A DNA stretch of 41,731 bases from SAR202 cluster bacterium Io17-Chloro-G4 (GTDB lineage Bacteria; Chloroflexota; Dehalococcoidia; Lucifugimonadales; UBA3495): assembly GCA_002816455.1 (NCBI GenBank), contig MUCR01000060.1:1-41731 (forward strand), in the 5' to 3' direction. This document shows, in pieces, positions 32,222 to 40,768 of the stretch (position 1 is the first letter of the stretch; each line of letters begins with the position of its first letter). A program made the translations under genes and the position numbers. Under the pieces are notes generated by a model that was not told the DNA's origin, did not search any database, and saw only the letters and a program-made list of their open reading frames with translations.

Positions 32222-33400
32222 CTACCTCTGTCCCGGTGAGTTTCCGATTATGCCGGACGGGTCACGGCCAACCTGATCGACGGGAACCCGGTTGCGCGGG
32301 GCGCTAAGATTAACTTGGTCGGCCACCCACCTATAAAGCTCGTTGTTGAAGTTCATTTCGACCCAACCTTCGTCTGCGCCTTGACGAAGTCTTTGCTGCT
32401 CCCAGTCCTCCAATATCTGACCGTTTAACCTGGACCGCATGATACCGGTGAGTTCTCGGTTTTCGACGCCGGAGAGCTTATGGACAATGTAAATGCCTTC
32501 GGGGAGATATAACGGCCCGCCGATGGCGCCCACGTCCAGGGCTCGCTGGCCGGATTTTTCGTCTCCAAATAGGACGGCCCCGATTTCTTTGAACGCATCC
32601 CGGGGTACCCAACCCACGTACCCCGAATTATCGGCAAATCCAGCGCTAGTTCCGACACTACGGGCCACGTCGGCGAAATTCTCGATCTGCAATCTGGTGA
32701 TAACTTCAGGGGCGGTTACTTGCCCGGTGACGTCTAGTCGTATCCACTCCACCTCCACCTGCTCCATCGAGTCCTCAATATCGGCGCCCAACTGGAAGTA
32801 ACGGGACTGCCGCAGCAACCTTTCCCTCACTATTCCCCGATACTCGCCTTCAGAAAGCCCCGTGCGGCTGAGGTAAATTTGGAGGTTATTGCGGAACTCC
32901 TGTTCCAATTGACCCGGATCTGTAGTCTGGCCCGGCCGTGTTTGTGGATCGTGCTGCCTGTGTATGGCCTCTTCGACTATGTCGTCGTCCAAGTTAATAT
33001 GCAGGCTGGAAGCGTCTTGGCGCAGTATTTCAGCGTGGAGTAAGCGCTGTAGGTACTCAAAAGGCAGGGTCGTTAGGTCAGCGGTCCCCGTAATTCCTTG
33101 CACAATGCGGATCCGCTGCACTAGGTCGCCCATATTGAAGCTCACACCTCGCACGCTGCCAGCTTCGGTTCGGGGCGGGTCCCAAAACTTGTCTTTGTAT
33201 CCGGCCGCGAGAACAGCCACAATTACGAGGACCAAGAAAGCGCCGATAGCCCATGAGGCACGCCGATGAAGCCGTTCGCGGGAATCTTCGGGACTCTCTT
33301 GGTTGGGAGGGTCACTGGAGCGCTGATCACGGTTAAGCCGCCAACGGCGCCAAAAGGGCGCCGGTGAAGCATCGTCGCTACGGCTCCTGGGGAAAGCCAT
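32222..33400 (-). CDS. Membrane-anchored parvulin-type peptidyl-prolyl isomerase (SurA/PrsA-like)
   Basis: A 392-residue protein. The frame is open from a TTG at 33427; the ATG at 33400 has GAGG 7 bases upstream and is preferred. A basic cytoplasmic N-terminus precedes one membrane helix (AIGAFLVLVIVAVLAAG, about residues 45-65). A SurA-N-like helical region is followed by a degenerate rotamase domain (SGYVGWVPRDAFKEIGAVLF ... GAIGGPLYLPEGIYIVHKL). It would fold exported proteins outside the membrane. Context with rpsR and hom is unusual but spacing suggests one operon. Confidence 0.82.
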   Translation of the reverse strand: MAFPRSRSDDASPAPFWRRWRLNRDQRSSDPPNQESPEDSRERLHRRASWAIGAFLVLVIVAVLAAGYKDKFWDPPRTEAGSVRGVSFNMGDLVQRIRIVQGITGTADLTTLPFEYLQRLLHAEILRQDASSLHINLDDDIVEEAIHRQHDPQTRPGQTTDPGQLEQEFRNNLQIYLSRTGLSEGEYRGIVRERLLRQSRYFQLGADIEDSMEQVEVEWIRLDVTGQVTAPEVITRLQIENFADVARSVGTSAGFADNSGYVGWVPRDAFKEIGAVLFGDEKSGQRALDVGAIGGPLYLPEGIYIVHKLSGVENRELTGIMRSRLNGQILEDWEQQRLRQGADEGWVEMNFNNELYRWVADQVNLSAPRNRVPVDQVGRDPSGIIGNSPGQR

Positions 33401-33516
33401 TATTAATCCTCGGGTTGAACGGTGCAAACATTCGGTAGAGATACGTCGATTTCAGGGAAGGCAAGCCCACCGGATGAATAATTTATCCCAGCGGCTGCTC
33501 CCAATCAATCCGGGAA

Positions 33517-33864
33517 TCAGTTGCGAGTCCCGCTGCTCCCGTGGTGATAGGCCACGAAGGGGACCAATGCCAAATGCCTGGCGCGCTGGATTGCGGTTCG
33601 CAGAATCCTCTGGTGTTTGGCGCAGACGCCGGTCCGCCGCCTAGGCTCTATTTTGGCCCGGTCCGAGATATATCTACGTATCTGCTCTACATTCTTGTAG
33701 TCGATATATTTGACGTGGTCGACACAAAAGCTGCAAACGCGCCTGCGTGGAGCGAAGCGACCTCGGGGCCTGCCGCCGGGGCGAGGCGGCCCACCGCCGC
33801 CGGGCCTCCCTGGGGGTCGGCCTCCTGGTCCGCCTGCTGGTCCACGCATGGGTGGTCTAGTCAT
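33517..33864 (-). CDS. rpsR: Ribosomal protein S18 with Gly/Arg/Pro-rich N-terminal extension
   Basis: A 115-residue protein. Residues about 40-115 are S18 ([58 protein letters not shown]). The first 40 residues ([20 protein letters not shown] and so on) are a low-complexity basic extension not present in typical S18 of about 75-80 residues. ssb and rpsF precede it in the usual rpsF-ssb-rpsR order. Confidence 0.95.
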   Translation of the reverse strand: MTRPPMRGPAGGPGGRPPGRPGGGGPPRPGGRPRGRFAPRRRVCSFCVDHVKYIDYKNVEQIRRYISDRAKIEPRRRTGVCAKHQRILRTAIQRARHLALVPFVAYHHGSSGTRN

Positions 33865-33950
33865 ATAGTTACGGTCCTCCAGATTTGTTCAATAAGTACA
33901 TTCTTCGGTTATGTATGCCGCGTATGTTTGGGATTATGATTCGGACCCGC

Positions 33951-34364
33951 CTAGAACGGTAGGTCATCCGCATCGTCACCCACAGGCTCGGAATCCATTA
34001 TCCCCGGTTCATTGTCATACGGGGGCGGTTCATCCCCAGCTCCGGCTCCCCGGGACAAGAATTGCACATCGGTGAGGTTGATTTCATTTACCCAGCGGGT
34101 CTGGCCGTCCCGGCCCTCATAGCTACGAAGGTGCAACCGGCCCTCAACGTATACTTGACGTCCTTTCGTCAGATACTGATTACACAACTCAGAAAGGCGA
34201 CCCCAAGCGCTCACGTTGAACCAATCAGTCTCTTCTCTCTGTTCACCGCCAGCGGAAAACTTGCGAGTGCTGGCGATGGAAAACGAGGTAACGCTCTGGC
34301 CCGAGGCCGTATAACGCATTTCCGGGTCTCTGCCCAGATGCCCGATTACAATTATTTTGTTCAA
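33951..34364 (-). CDS. ssb: Single-stranded DNA-binding protein
   Basis: A 137-residue protein with an OB-fold (MNKIIVIGHLGRDPEMRYT, DWFNVSAWGRLSELCNQYL, VYVEGRLHLRSYEGRDGQ) and the partner-binding acidic tip DDADDLPF at the C-terminus. It lies between rpsF and rpsR, as is usual. Confidence 0.97.
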   Translation of the reverse strand: MNKIIVIGHLGRDPEMRYTASGQSVTSFSIASTRKFSAGGEQREETDWFNVSAWGRLSELCNQYLTKGRQVYVEGRLHLRSYEGRDGQTRWVNEINLTDVQFLSRGAGAGDEPPPYDNEPGIMDSEPVGDDADDLPF

Positions 34365-34389
34365 AGCATCCTCCCTGAACCGGATTTAG

Positions 34390-35133
34390 TTAGCCGTCGT
34401 CTTCTTCCGATTCTTCAGCCTCAGCCACCGCTTCCTCTGTTGCTTCTTCCGGTTCAGAAGCCTCTTCAACCTCAGCTGCCGGCTCTTCCGCAGCTTCTTC
34501 CGGCTCTGCCGCCTCTTCAACCTCGGCCACCGGCTCTTCCGCAGCTTCTTCCGGCTCTGCCGTCTCTTCAACTTCGGCCACCGGCTCTTCCGCAGCTTCT
34601 TCCGGCTCCGCGGATTCTTCAACCTCGGCCACCGGCTCTTCCGCAGCTTCTTCGTTTTCTGCAGCCACTTCGGCCTCGGCTACAGGCTCTTCCGCAGCCT
34701 GATCTTCGACTGGAGGATTTGCGGCAGCCTCCGCCGCTGCTGCTGCGGCGCGGGCCTCCGCTGCGGCTGCCGCAGCGGCGGCTATCTCAGCGGCTGCGGC
34801 CCGTTTTTGGGCGGGGGTCTCGGGCTCGATTCCAGGAGGCATGGCTGCCACGACCAGCGACCTAATCACTTCGTCATCCAGCCGCAAGAAGGTGTGCAGT
34901 TCCTGGTTTATGGGCTTTTCCACGCTAAACCGAGTTAGGTGATAACTGCCTTCGAGAAATTGGTGAGAGCCCTTCCTGATGGGATAGGCCAATCTACGGG
35001 TGCCCCACTGTTCCTCGTATGTAATGTCTGCGTTCCGAGTACTGATAAAGTCTTTTATACGCCCCCAAGTGCCGGATGCTTGCTCTTGATTCAGCATGGG
35101 ACTGAGGACGACGACTAGTTCATAATGGCGCAA
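34390..35133 (-). CDS. rpsF: Ribosomal protein S6 with Ala-rich and acidic repeat tail
   Basis: The S6 core is RHYELVVVLSPMLNQEQ, YEEQWGTRRLAYPIRKGSHQF, LEGSYHLTRFSVEKP and LRLDDEVIRSLVV. The frame is open to a GTG at 35148, but the TTG at 35133 gives the family's normal start (MRHYELVVVL) and leaves a 27-nt leader after the promoter at 35167-35195, whereas the GTG would leave about 12. The core ends near residue 100. It is followed by an Ala-rich helix (about 107-138) and then an acidic tail of about 100 residues built from six 17-residue repeats of the form AEEPVAEVEESAEPEEA. Usual S6 is 95-140 residues long. The tail is probably disordered and of unknown role. Confidence 0.94.
   Translation of the reverse strand: MRHYELVVVLSPMLNQEQASGTWGRIKDFISTRNADITYEEQWGTRRLAYPIRKGSHQFLEGSYHLTRFSVEKPINQELHTFLRLDDEVIRSLVVAAMPPGIEPETPAQKRAAAAEIAAAAAAAAEARAAAAAAEAAANPPVEDQAAEEPVAEAEVAAENEEAAEEPVAEVEESAEPEEAAEEPVAEVEETAEPEEAAEEPVAEVEEAAEPEEAAEEPAAEVEEASEPEEATEEAVAEAEESEEDDG
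34393..34695 (-). repeat. 51-bp tandem repeats in the 3' part of rpsF
   Basis: Six units of 51 bases encode 17-residue acidic repeats. Units two to four are nearly identical at the DNA level (for example GGCTCTTCCGCAGCTTCTTC recurs on the plus strand); the first, fifth and last are degenerate. Confidence 0.85.
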
Positions 35134-35166
35134 AGGAATATCCACCACCTGTTCAGAAGTACTGAA

Positions 35167-35195
35167 ATTATAGCATTGAGGGGTTGGCGTCTCAA
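35167..35195 (-). promoter_or_regulatory. Strong sigma70-type promoter of the rpsF-ssb-rpsR operon
   Basis: Minus strand TTGAGA (35195-35190), 17-base spacer, TATAAT (35172-35167). Confidence 0.78.
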
Positions 35196-35231
35196 CTAAT
35201 TTTTGGATTAATGCTTTACTTAGTGCTGTAC

Positions 35232-36476
35232 TTAATGATCCAGGCCAGGCACCGGGAACTTAGAGGTCAGTTCTTTTACCTCTTGGGCAACCCGTTTCTG
35301 GATTTTTTCATCGTCAATGTAGTTAAGCACTTCCACAATCATTCGGGACACTTGCTTCACCGCTGCTTCGTCAAAACCGCGGCTGGTAATGGCGGGAGTG
35401 CCCAAACGTATGCCGCTGGTGACCCGAGGCGGTTTGGGGTCGAAGGGTATGGCGTTCTTGTTGGCAATGATACCCGCTTTTTCCAAGGCGGCATCGGCGT
35501 CTTTTCCGGTGATGCCAGCGGGTGTCAAGTCCACCAGCATAATATGATTGTCGGTGCCGCCTGATACCAGCCGTAGACCGCCTTCGGATATCTCCCTGGC
35601 CATTGTTTGGGAGTTGGCCACCACCCGCTCTGCGTATTTGGCGAATCCCGGAGTCAGGGCTTCGCCAAAACAAACGGCTTTGGCGGCAATCGTGTGCATG
35701 AACGGCCCGCCCTGCATGTAAGGAAAAACAGCAAAGTCAATGCTTTTGGCCAGGTCTTCGGTAGACAAAATAAATCCGCCCCGCGGGCCTCGAAGGCTTT
35801 TCTGAGTCGTGGACGTGACTATCTGAGCGTGGGGCAGCGGTGACGGATGGACGCCGCCAGCCACCAGCCCTGAGATATGCGCCATATCGACCATTAACAG
35901 AGCTCCCACTTGGTCGGCAATGGCCCGGAACCGGGGAAAATCCAAGGTCCTGGGATAGGCGCTGCAACCGGCTACGATGAGCTTTGGGTTGTGTTCCTTG
36001 GCCAACCGCTCAACTTCATCGTAGTCTATTTGTTCCGTCTCTCGGTCTACGCCGTAAGGCAAAAAATCGTACAGTTTTCCCGAAAAATTGACTGATGCCC
36101 CGTGAGTGAGGTGGCCACCGTGGTCCAACTGCATACCCATCACCCGGTCACCGGGCTCCAACAGAGCAAAGTAGGCTGCCATGTTGGCCTGTGCGCCACT
36201 ATGGGGTTGCACGTTGGCATGTTCGGCATTAAAAAGCTGTTTCGCCCGTTTTAGAGCCAGGCTTTCGACCACGTCCACGTTTTCGCAGCCAGCGTAATAG
36301 CGGCGTCCGGGATAGCCTTCTGCGTACTTGTTGCTCATAACCCCGGCTTGGGCTTCCAGCACCGCATTGCTGGCATAATTTTCCGAAGCAATCAGTACTA
36401 TAAATTCGCGCTGTCTGCGGTCTTCTTGCTCGATAGCTTGAGCTATTTCAGGGTCTTGTTTAGCCAAGAATGCCAT
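35232..36476 (-). CDS. glyA: Serine hydroxymethyltransferase
   Basis: A 414-residue PLP enzyme that interconverts serine and glycine with tetrahydrofolate. [51 protein letters not shown] and [12 protein letters not shown] are family signatures. The PLP Lys is in [14 protein letters not shown], where Gln replaces the usual His before Lys. It lies upstream of rpsF, but rpsF has its own promoter in the 83-base gap. folE further on shares the one-carbon theme. Confidence 0.97.
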   Translation of the reverse strand: MAFLAKQDPEIAQAIEQEDRRQREFIVLIASENYASNAVLEAQAGVMSNKYAEGYPGRRYYAGCENVDVVESLALKRAKQLFNAEHANVQPHSGAQANMAAYFALLEPGDRVMGMQLDHGGHLTHGASVNFSGKLYDFLPYGVDRETEQIDYDEVERLAKEHNPKLIVAGCSAYPRTLDFPRFRAIADQVGALLMVDMAHISGLVAGGVHPSPLPHAQIVTSTTQKSLRGPRGGFILSTEDLAKSIDFAVFPYMQGGPFMHTIAAKAVCFGEALTPGFAKYAERVVANSQTMAREISEGGLRLVSGGTDNHIMLVDLTPAGITGKDADAALEKAGIIANKNAIPFDPKPPRVTSGIRLGTPAITSRGFDEAAVKQVSRMIVEVLNYIDDEKIQKRVAQEVKELTSKFPVPGLDH

Positions 36477-36865
36477 ACCAATCTCCCACAGGTTGCTTTT
36501 ACAGCTTAAAGGTCATTGGACTGTATCTAGGGGGCCAAATCGGACAACGGTTCAGTTGTCCAACATGGAAATCAACAGACGACGGCACAAGAGGATGGCG
36601 ATTAATTGGGTCTATAAGCCTGGCTGACCGAGAGGGCCGCAACACCACCCGCTATCGTTCTGCCAATCACTCCCTACTCTTTCCGGCCACACGGCCATTT
36701 TGACCCAAGGGGAAGCAGACCTTCTGCTGGTGCGGTGGTAGTGTACGATGAGGGCTATAGCATGTCAACGAGTCTGCGTCCGCACCGATGGAGGTAAAGT
36801 CATCTTTTGTGACATTCCTGTAACCACTGGACGATTGCGGCTACCTGCGCCCTCGTGTAAATTAT
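36477..36865. other. Intergenic region between glyA and a methyltransferase gene
   Basis: No gene is seen. GGGAG before the glyA start is its ribosome site; a 7-6-7 inverted repeat lies at 36542-36561. Confidence 0.5.
36542..36561. promoter_or_regulatory. Inverted repeat upstream of glyA, possible operator
   Basis: GGACAAC, six bases, GTTGTCC: a perfect 7-bp inverted repeat 66-85 bases upstream of the glyA ATG. No regulator is known for it. Confidence 0.3.
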
Positions 36866-37513
36866 TTGGACGAACGAGATACCGGATCAACAACCCGCCC
36901 CAATAGATTTCGGGAATGGATCTTAGAAATGACGTCTGATTCTAACGAGATGGATTCTCAAGAGCTAATCGAGGCGCTTGTCAGCCCCGAAAGGGCCAAA
37001 GCAGTGGACACTTTCTTGATTCTGACGCTGAGCGATATAAATCTCCACAGCACCGTTGCCGATATAGGTTGCGGCCCAGGATTTTTCACCCTCCCATTGG
37101 CCAAGTACGCAGTCACCGGCAAGGTGTTCGCACTAGACATTGACGATGAAATGCTAGATGCGTGCCGGGAACGGGTCGCCGAGGCCCAGATGGGCAACGT
37201 CGAGGTACTAAAGTGCTCGGAGTTCGAGTTTCCCGTGGGAAAAGGCTCTCTAGACGGGGCATTCATGGCATTCGTGGTCCAGGAGAGCCTGGATAAACCG
37301 CGGTTGCTCAGGGCGGTGCGGGAGCTCCTTGCTCCCAGGGGATGGTGCACTGTGTTGGAGTGGTACAAGAAAGACACCGAATCCGGAGGGCCTCCTGTGG
37401 AACGCCGAGTAGACCCGGAGGAACTCCAATCTTTGGCGGAAGAAGCGGGATTCAGGCACATGCGGTGGCGGGACCTGAACGGCGATCAATATATGACCAC
37501 GCTTCGTAACTGA
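36866..37513 (+). CDS. Class I SAM-dependent methyltransferase
   Basis: A 215-residue protein with the SAM-binding loop VADIGCGPGFFTLPLAK, followed by VFALDIDDEMLDACRERV (acidic end of strand 2) and DGAFMAFVVQE. C-terminal LLAPRGWCTVLEWYKKDTE resembles small-molecule methyltransferases of the UbiE/ArsM-like sort. The start is uncertain: TTG at 36866 or ATG at 36929; both lack a strong ribosome site. The substrate is unknown. Confidence 0.82.
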   Translation: MDERDTGSTTRPNRFREWILEMTSDSNEMDSQELIEALVSPERAKAVDTFLILTLSDINLHSTVADIGCGPGFFTLPLAKYAVTGKVFALDIDDEMLDACRERVAEAQMGNVEVLKCSEFEFPVGKGSLDGAFMAFVVQESLDKPRLLRAVRELLAPRGWCTVLEWYKKDTESGGPPVERRVDPEELQSLAEEAGFRHMRWRDLNGDQYMTTLRN

Positions 37514-37620
37514 TTTGGCCACGAGTGGGCGATTCCTAAATCATTCCGTTAACGCCAGGTAGACTCTGAGTTGCTGCGTTTGATTAGGTCTGGGATTGTC
37601 TCAGCTTAGCCTGTCTCAGC

Positions 37621-39477
37621 TTAGTCGGTAGGAATTAGCGGCAGGACCACGTGAGAAGGACGGTCCGGGCTGTGGTACACGGTGTTTAATGCCATTAATT
37701 TCACCGGCGACGTGCCCGGATTTTCTCCCGTGTTTCCGTTGACGTCGAACCTGGGGAAATTGCTGGAAGAAACGTCTAACCGAATCCGGTGTCCCCGAAC
37801 AAAAAGGTTACTTGTAGGCAACAATTGGATAGTCACGGCGTACGCTTGTCCCGGCTCCATCAGCTCCGGCTTTTCCCACGAGTCGCGAAATTTTACCCGC
37901 AAGATACCGTCGGTCAAATTCAGGGCATATCCCTCGGGGTAATCCTGGGATGGTGGGTATACGTCCAGCAACTTTGCCGTGAAATCGGTGTCAACCGCAG
38001 AGGACGAAATCCACAAGTTGACGCTGATCGTCCCCGTTACCTCAACATCCTCGGCCAGGGGGTCCGTCTGAAACACAAGCACATCGGGACGAGAGGCCAA
38101 GGGCAGATGGGGCGGTCTGGAACCATAAAACTCCGGTGACTCCCGCTGATCGAACCCCCCGGCTTGCATAATGGGTTGACCAGAGGAGATGTTGCCACCG
38201 ATGGTTGGGACAGGGCTCCCGGGGTCGAATAAGTAAGTGCTGCGGTCTCGTAGGTTTAAATCATCATCGGATTGTGGCGCTCGGACTGATAATCCGCCGC
38301 CGGATCCCAGATAAAATGGGCAGTTCCGAGCCTGCGCCAATGGCCACTGTTTTTCGGATCGCCACCGGCCACCGTGGTCCAACCTACCCTCAGAATTGCG
38401 CCGTCCCGAGCCGCCGCCCATAACGAAAATCCTGACCGGCGGCTCTTCTTCCCATGTGTTTTGTGCGCCCTTCAGCCAGCGGTCGAAGAATCGTAACCGA
38501 AAGTGGTTGTAATCCTGGTCAAGATTGCCATCCAATACAGCTTGGGGTCCGAAGTCGGCATCTCCTGAGTAGGTCAAGGTGCGGGCGCCGTGGGTCCAGG
38601 GGCCCATGATCAATTGCGTGCCTCGAATTCTCTTGGAAAGCGCAACGTAGTTATCCGTGGTGCTGCGAGCATAGGGGTCATACCAACTTCCCATGTGGAC
38701 TTGAGGCACAGGGGAAAAATTATCGTAATGGGCTTCAGCGCACAACCCCACTTGACGCCAATAGTCGTCAGAAATCTCATGCGCCCAGATTTCAAGCAAG
38801 TAGTTCTCATAATCCGGGGTCCACTGCAACGGCGAGTGGCCCCTTTTGAATGGAAATTTTTGAAACCAGTCGTGAATATCTTGACCTTTAAGAGCGGCCT
38901 GGGTAATCAGGGGGTCGGCAAGGGCAAGAGGGCTTTGCATAGCTTCATTGAAAGCCCAGGTGACTTGGCGCAACTCGAAGGCTCCCCCGTTGCGGCAACC
39001 GCTCAAGAAGGCGTTGGAGAACCCGCCGGAATCCATCCACATGCATGCTAGTAGACTTGGATTGAAGCAAGCCATTGCCGCCTGAGTGTGGGCTGCGTAG
39101 GATAACCCGTAAGCGCCAACCTTACCGTTGCACCAAGGCTGTTGGCTGATCCACTCCAACGTGTCGGAACCGTCTGGGCCCTCGTCAACGTACTTGGTGA
39201 ACCCACCATCGGAAGCGTATCTGCCCCGGCAGTCTTGGACCACCGTAACGTAGCCATGTGTAGCAAAAAAACTGGCTTCCAGTACCGCCGCCTCTTTCGA
39301 CTTGTTGTAGGGAGTCCTGTGGAGCAGCACCGGAAGAGGCTCTTCCAAAGGCTGGCCACCTCTGGAAGGCCGGTGGACATCCGCAGCCAGGTTCGCCCCG
39401 TCACGCATGGGCACCGCCGCATCGTGCTGAGAATAGACTTGGAACACCCCGTCGGGTGGGTCGTCTTTTGTTGTCAT
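37621..39477 (-). CDS. CocE/NonD family hydrolase (X-Pro dipeptidyl-peptidase S15 type)
   Basis: A 618-residue enzyme. VPMRDGANLAADVHRP opens the family's alpha/beta hydrolase domain; VQDCRGRYASDGGF and KVGAYGLSYAAHTQAAMA, with the nucleophile Ser in GLSY, follow; MGSWYDPYARSTTDNY and MGPWTHGARTLTY supply the acid and His region. The C-terminal jelly-roll domain (VTGTISVNLWISSSAVDTDF, HRIRLDVSSSNFPRFDVN) is intact. Members hydrolyse esters or X-Pro peptides. No signal peptide is present. It may share transcription with the upstream hydrolase 55 bases away. Confidence 0.93.
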   Translation of the reverse strand: MTTKDDPPDGVFQVYSQHDAAVPMRDGANLAADVHRPSRGGQPLEEPLPVLLHRTPYNKSKEAAVLEASFFATHGYVTVVQDCRGRYASDGGFTKYVDEGPDGSDTLEWISQQPWCNGKVGAYGLSYAAHTQAAMACFNPSLLACMWMDSGGFSNAFLSGCRNGGAFELRQVTWAFNEAMQSPLALADPLITQAALKGQDIHDWFQKFPFKRGHSPLQWTPDYENYLLEIWAHEISDDYWRQVGLCAEAHYDNFSPVPQVHMGSWYDPYARSTTDNYVALSKRIRGTQLIMGPWTHGARTLTYSGDADFGPQAVLDGNLDQDYNHFRLRFFDRWLKGAQNTWEEEPPVRIFVMGGGSGRRNSEGRLDHGGRWRSEKQWPLAQARNCPFYLGSGGGLSVRAPQSDDDLNLRDRSTYLFDPGSPVPTIGGNISSGQPIMQAGGFDQRESPEFYGSRPPHLPLASRPDVLVFQTDPLAEDVEVTGTISVNLWISSSAVDTDFTAKLLDVYPPSQDYPEGYALNLTDGILRVKFRDSWEKPELMEPGQAYAVTIQLLPTSNLFVRGHRIRLDVSSSNFPRFDVNGNTGENPGTSPVKLMALNTVYHSPDRPSHVVLPLIPTD

Positions 39478-39532
39478 TTTCGACGGCTTAATTTCCGATT
39501 TTCTCGTACAGCATCCACCATTGGCGGGTGTG

Positions 39533-40402
39533 CTATACCTTGGCCGGTTGTGCTGTTAAAGATGCCAACCATCTCAGTACGGTGGTAGAGGACTCCTTCT
39601 TCTTGTTAGCAATGGAATGCTCCCCGCCGTCAATAATCACGTAGCCGGCCAGGGGGCTGTTCACTGCGGCATCAGCCAAGTCTTTTGCCATGTTTAGCAG
39701 CCGGGTGTGGGTTTCCAGAGAGCCTCCCACCACGAACATGGGTATTTCTATTTTCGGCGCCAAATTAATCAGGTTGTAGCGCTCTTCTGGCCCGTGTTTA
39801 TCCAAGTAAGAAGTGGCGCTGAACAACTGCTTTATGGGGAAATGGGCGTCGAATAATTCCCGGCCATTGCCTGCCGCTTCAAGTTCTTGGGCCCGCCGTA
39901 TTAAATCGCTAAACTCTTGAGAGTCGCCGGAGGACATATAATAGGCGTAGGACAACCGCACCGGCGATATGGGGATGACAGCGGCCACTCGCCGGTCAGC
40001 CTGGGTGGCGGCGTAGTATGCGACGCGTACTGCGCCCATGCTATGTCCCAACAGGGCGATGCGGCGGTAACCGGCATCCCACAGGTAATCAACCCCTGCA
40101 TTGATATCTCCGCGAGTCTCATCAAGGATCTCGTAGGCGTTGCCATAGTTTAGACCCGTTGCCGCGTCGTTCCAGACTGTGTCGTGGGCGGTGGTGTTTA
40201 GGGCCAAGCAAGCGTACCCCATTTGGCGCAAATCTTCGGCCATGGTCCTGGTATTCGGCTCACTAAAGTTACCTCTGGAGCCGTGGAACAATAAGATTGC
40301 ATCCACAGGCCCTGTGGGTTCTGTGTCTATAGAAGGAGCGAAAAACGCGCCGTCCAAGCGAATTCCATCGGCATTATTTACACTAATCAAGTCTACTAGC
40401 AT
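39533..40402 (-). CDS. Alpha/beta hydrolase
   Basis: A 289-residue protein. ILLFHGSRGNF is the oxyanion region; ALLGHSMGAVRVAYYAA holds the nucleophile elbow (GHSMG); MFVVGGSLETHT and IIDGGEHSIANKK supply the acid and His. No secretion signal is seen. It sits directly upstream of the CocE-type hydrolase in the same direction, 55 bases apart. Substrate unknown. Confidence 0.9.
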   Translation of the reverse strand: MLVDLISVNNADGIRLDGAFFAPSIDTEPTGPVDAILLFHGSRGNFSEPNTRTMAEDLRQMGYACLALNTTAHDTVWNDAATGLNYGNAYEILDETRGDINAGVDYLWDAGYRRIALLGHSMGAVRVAYYAATQADRRVAAVIPISPVRLSYAYYMSSGDSQEFSDLIRRAQELEAAGNGRELFDAHFPIKQLFSATSYLDKHGPEERYNLINLAPKIEIPMFVVGGSLETHTRLLNMAKDLADAAVNSPLAGYVIIDGGEHSIANKKKESSTTVLRWLASLTAQPAKV

Positions 40403-40768
40403 CGTTACGTACCTCAGAAATTTTTAGGAATAATTTCCCTTGTCGGACCATCGCTAGAGCGTAGGGCAAAACCGGCGCCCAAGGATATTCGAGGCCTCAA
40501 TTTTAGAGGCGGCGTCGCCGATCCGCAACCGGCCAATTCCAATGTTTCTAGCAATGCGTCCAAAAATCGCAGTCGTTTATGGTTGCGTCAGAGCCCCAAG
40601 TTCTCCAAAATAGATGCCGGAAGCGAAAACAGAAGCCAGGCTGCGCTTCGACGCCACGAAGTGGGAATCATCGGCGGGCCAACCGTCGGCGGTCATGCCC
40701 AACTGGCGGGCCAACCGTCGGCGGTCATGCCCAACTGGCGCGCCTGGCTAATCTAGGAGGTCCATATT
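40403..40768. other. Intergenic region upstream of trxB
   Basis: No gene is supported. It holds a 32-bp tandem duplication (40673-40736) and the AGGAGG ribosome site of trxB. An open frame at 40579-40776 runs over the repeats and trxB's start and looks spurious. Confidence 0.5.
40673..40736. repeat. Two identical 32-bp tandem repeats
   Basis: The unit beginning GGCGGGCCAACCGTCGGCGG and ending CCCAACT occurs twice (40673-40704 and 40705-40736) with no mismatch, followed by a partial GGCG. It ends 32 bases before the trxB start. Confidence 0.85.

Noticed and set aside
34062-34865. 267-codon plus-strand frame rich in Pro and Leu
   Set aside because: It is the antisense reading of the acidic repeats of rpsF and of ssb.
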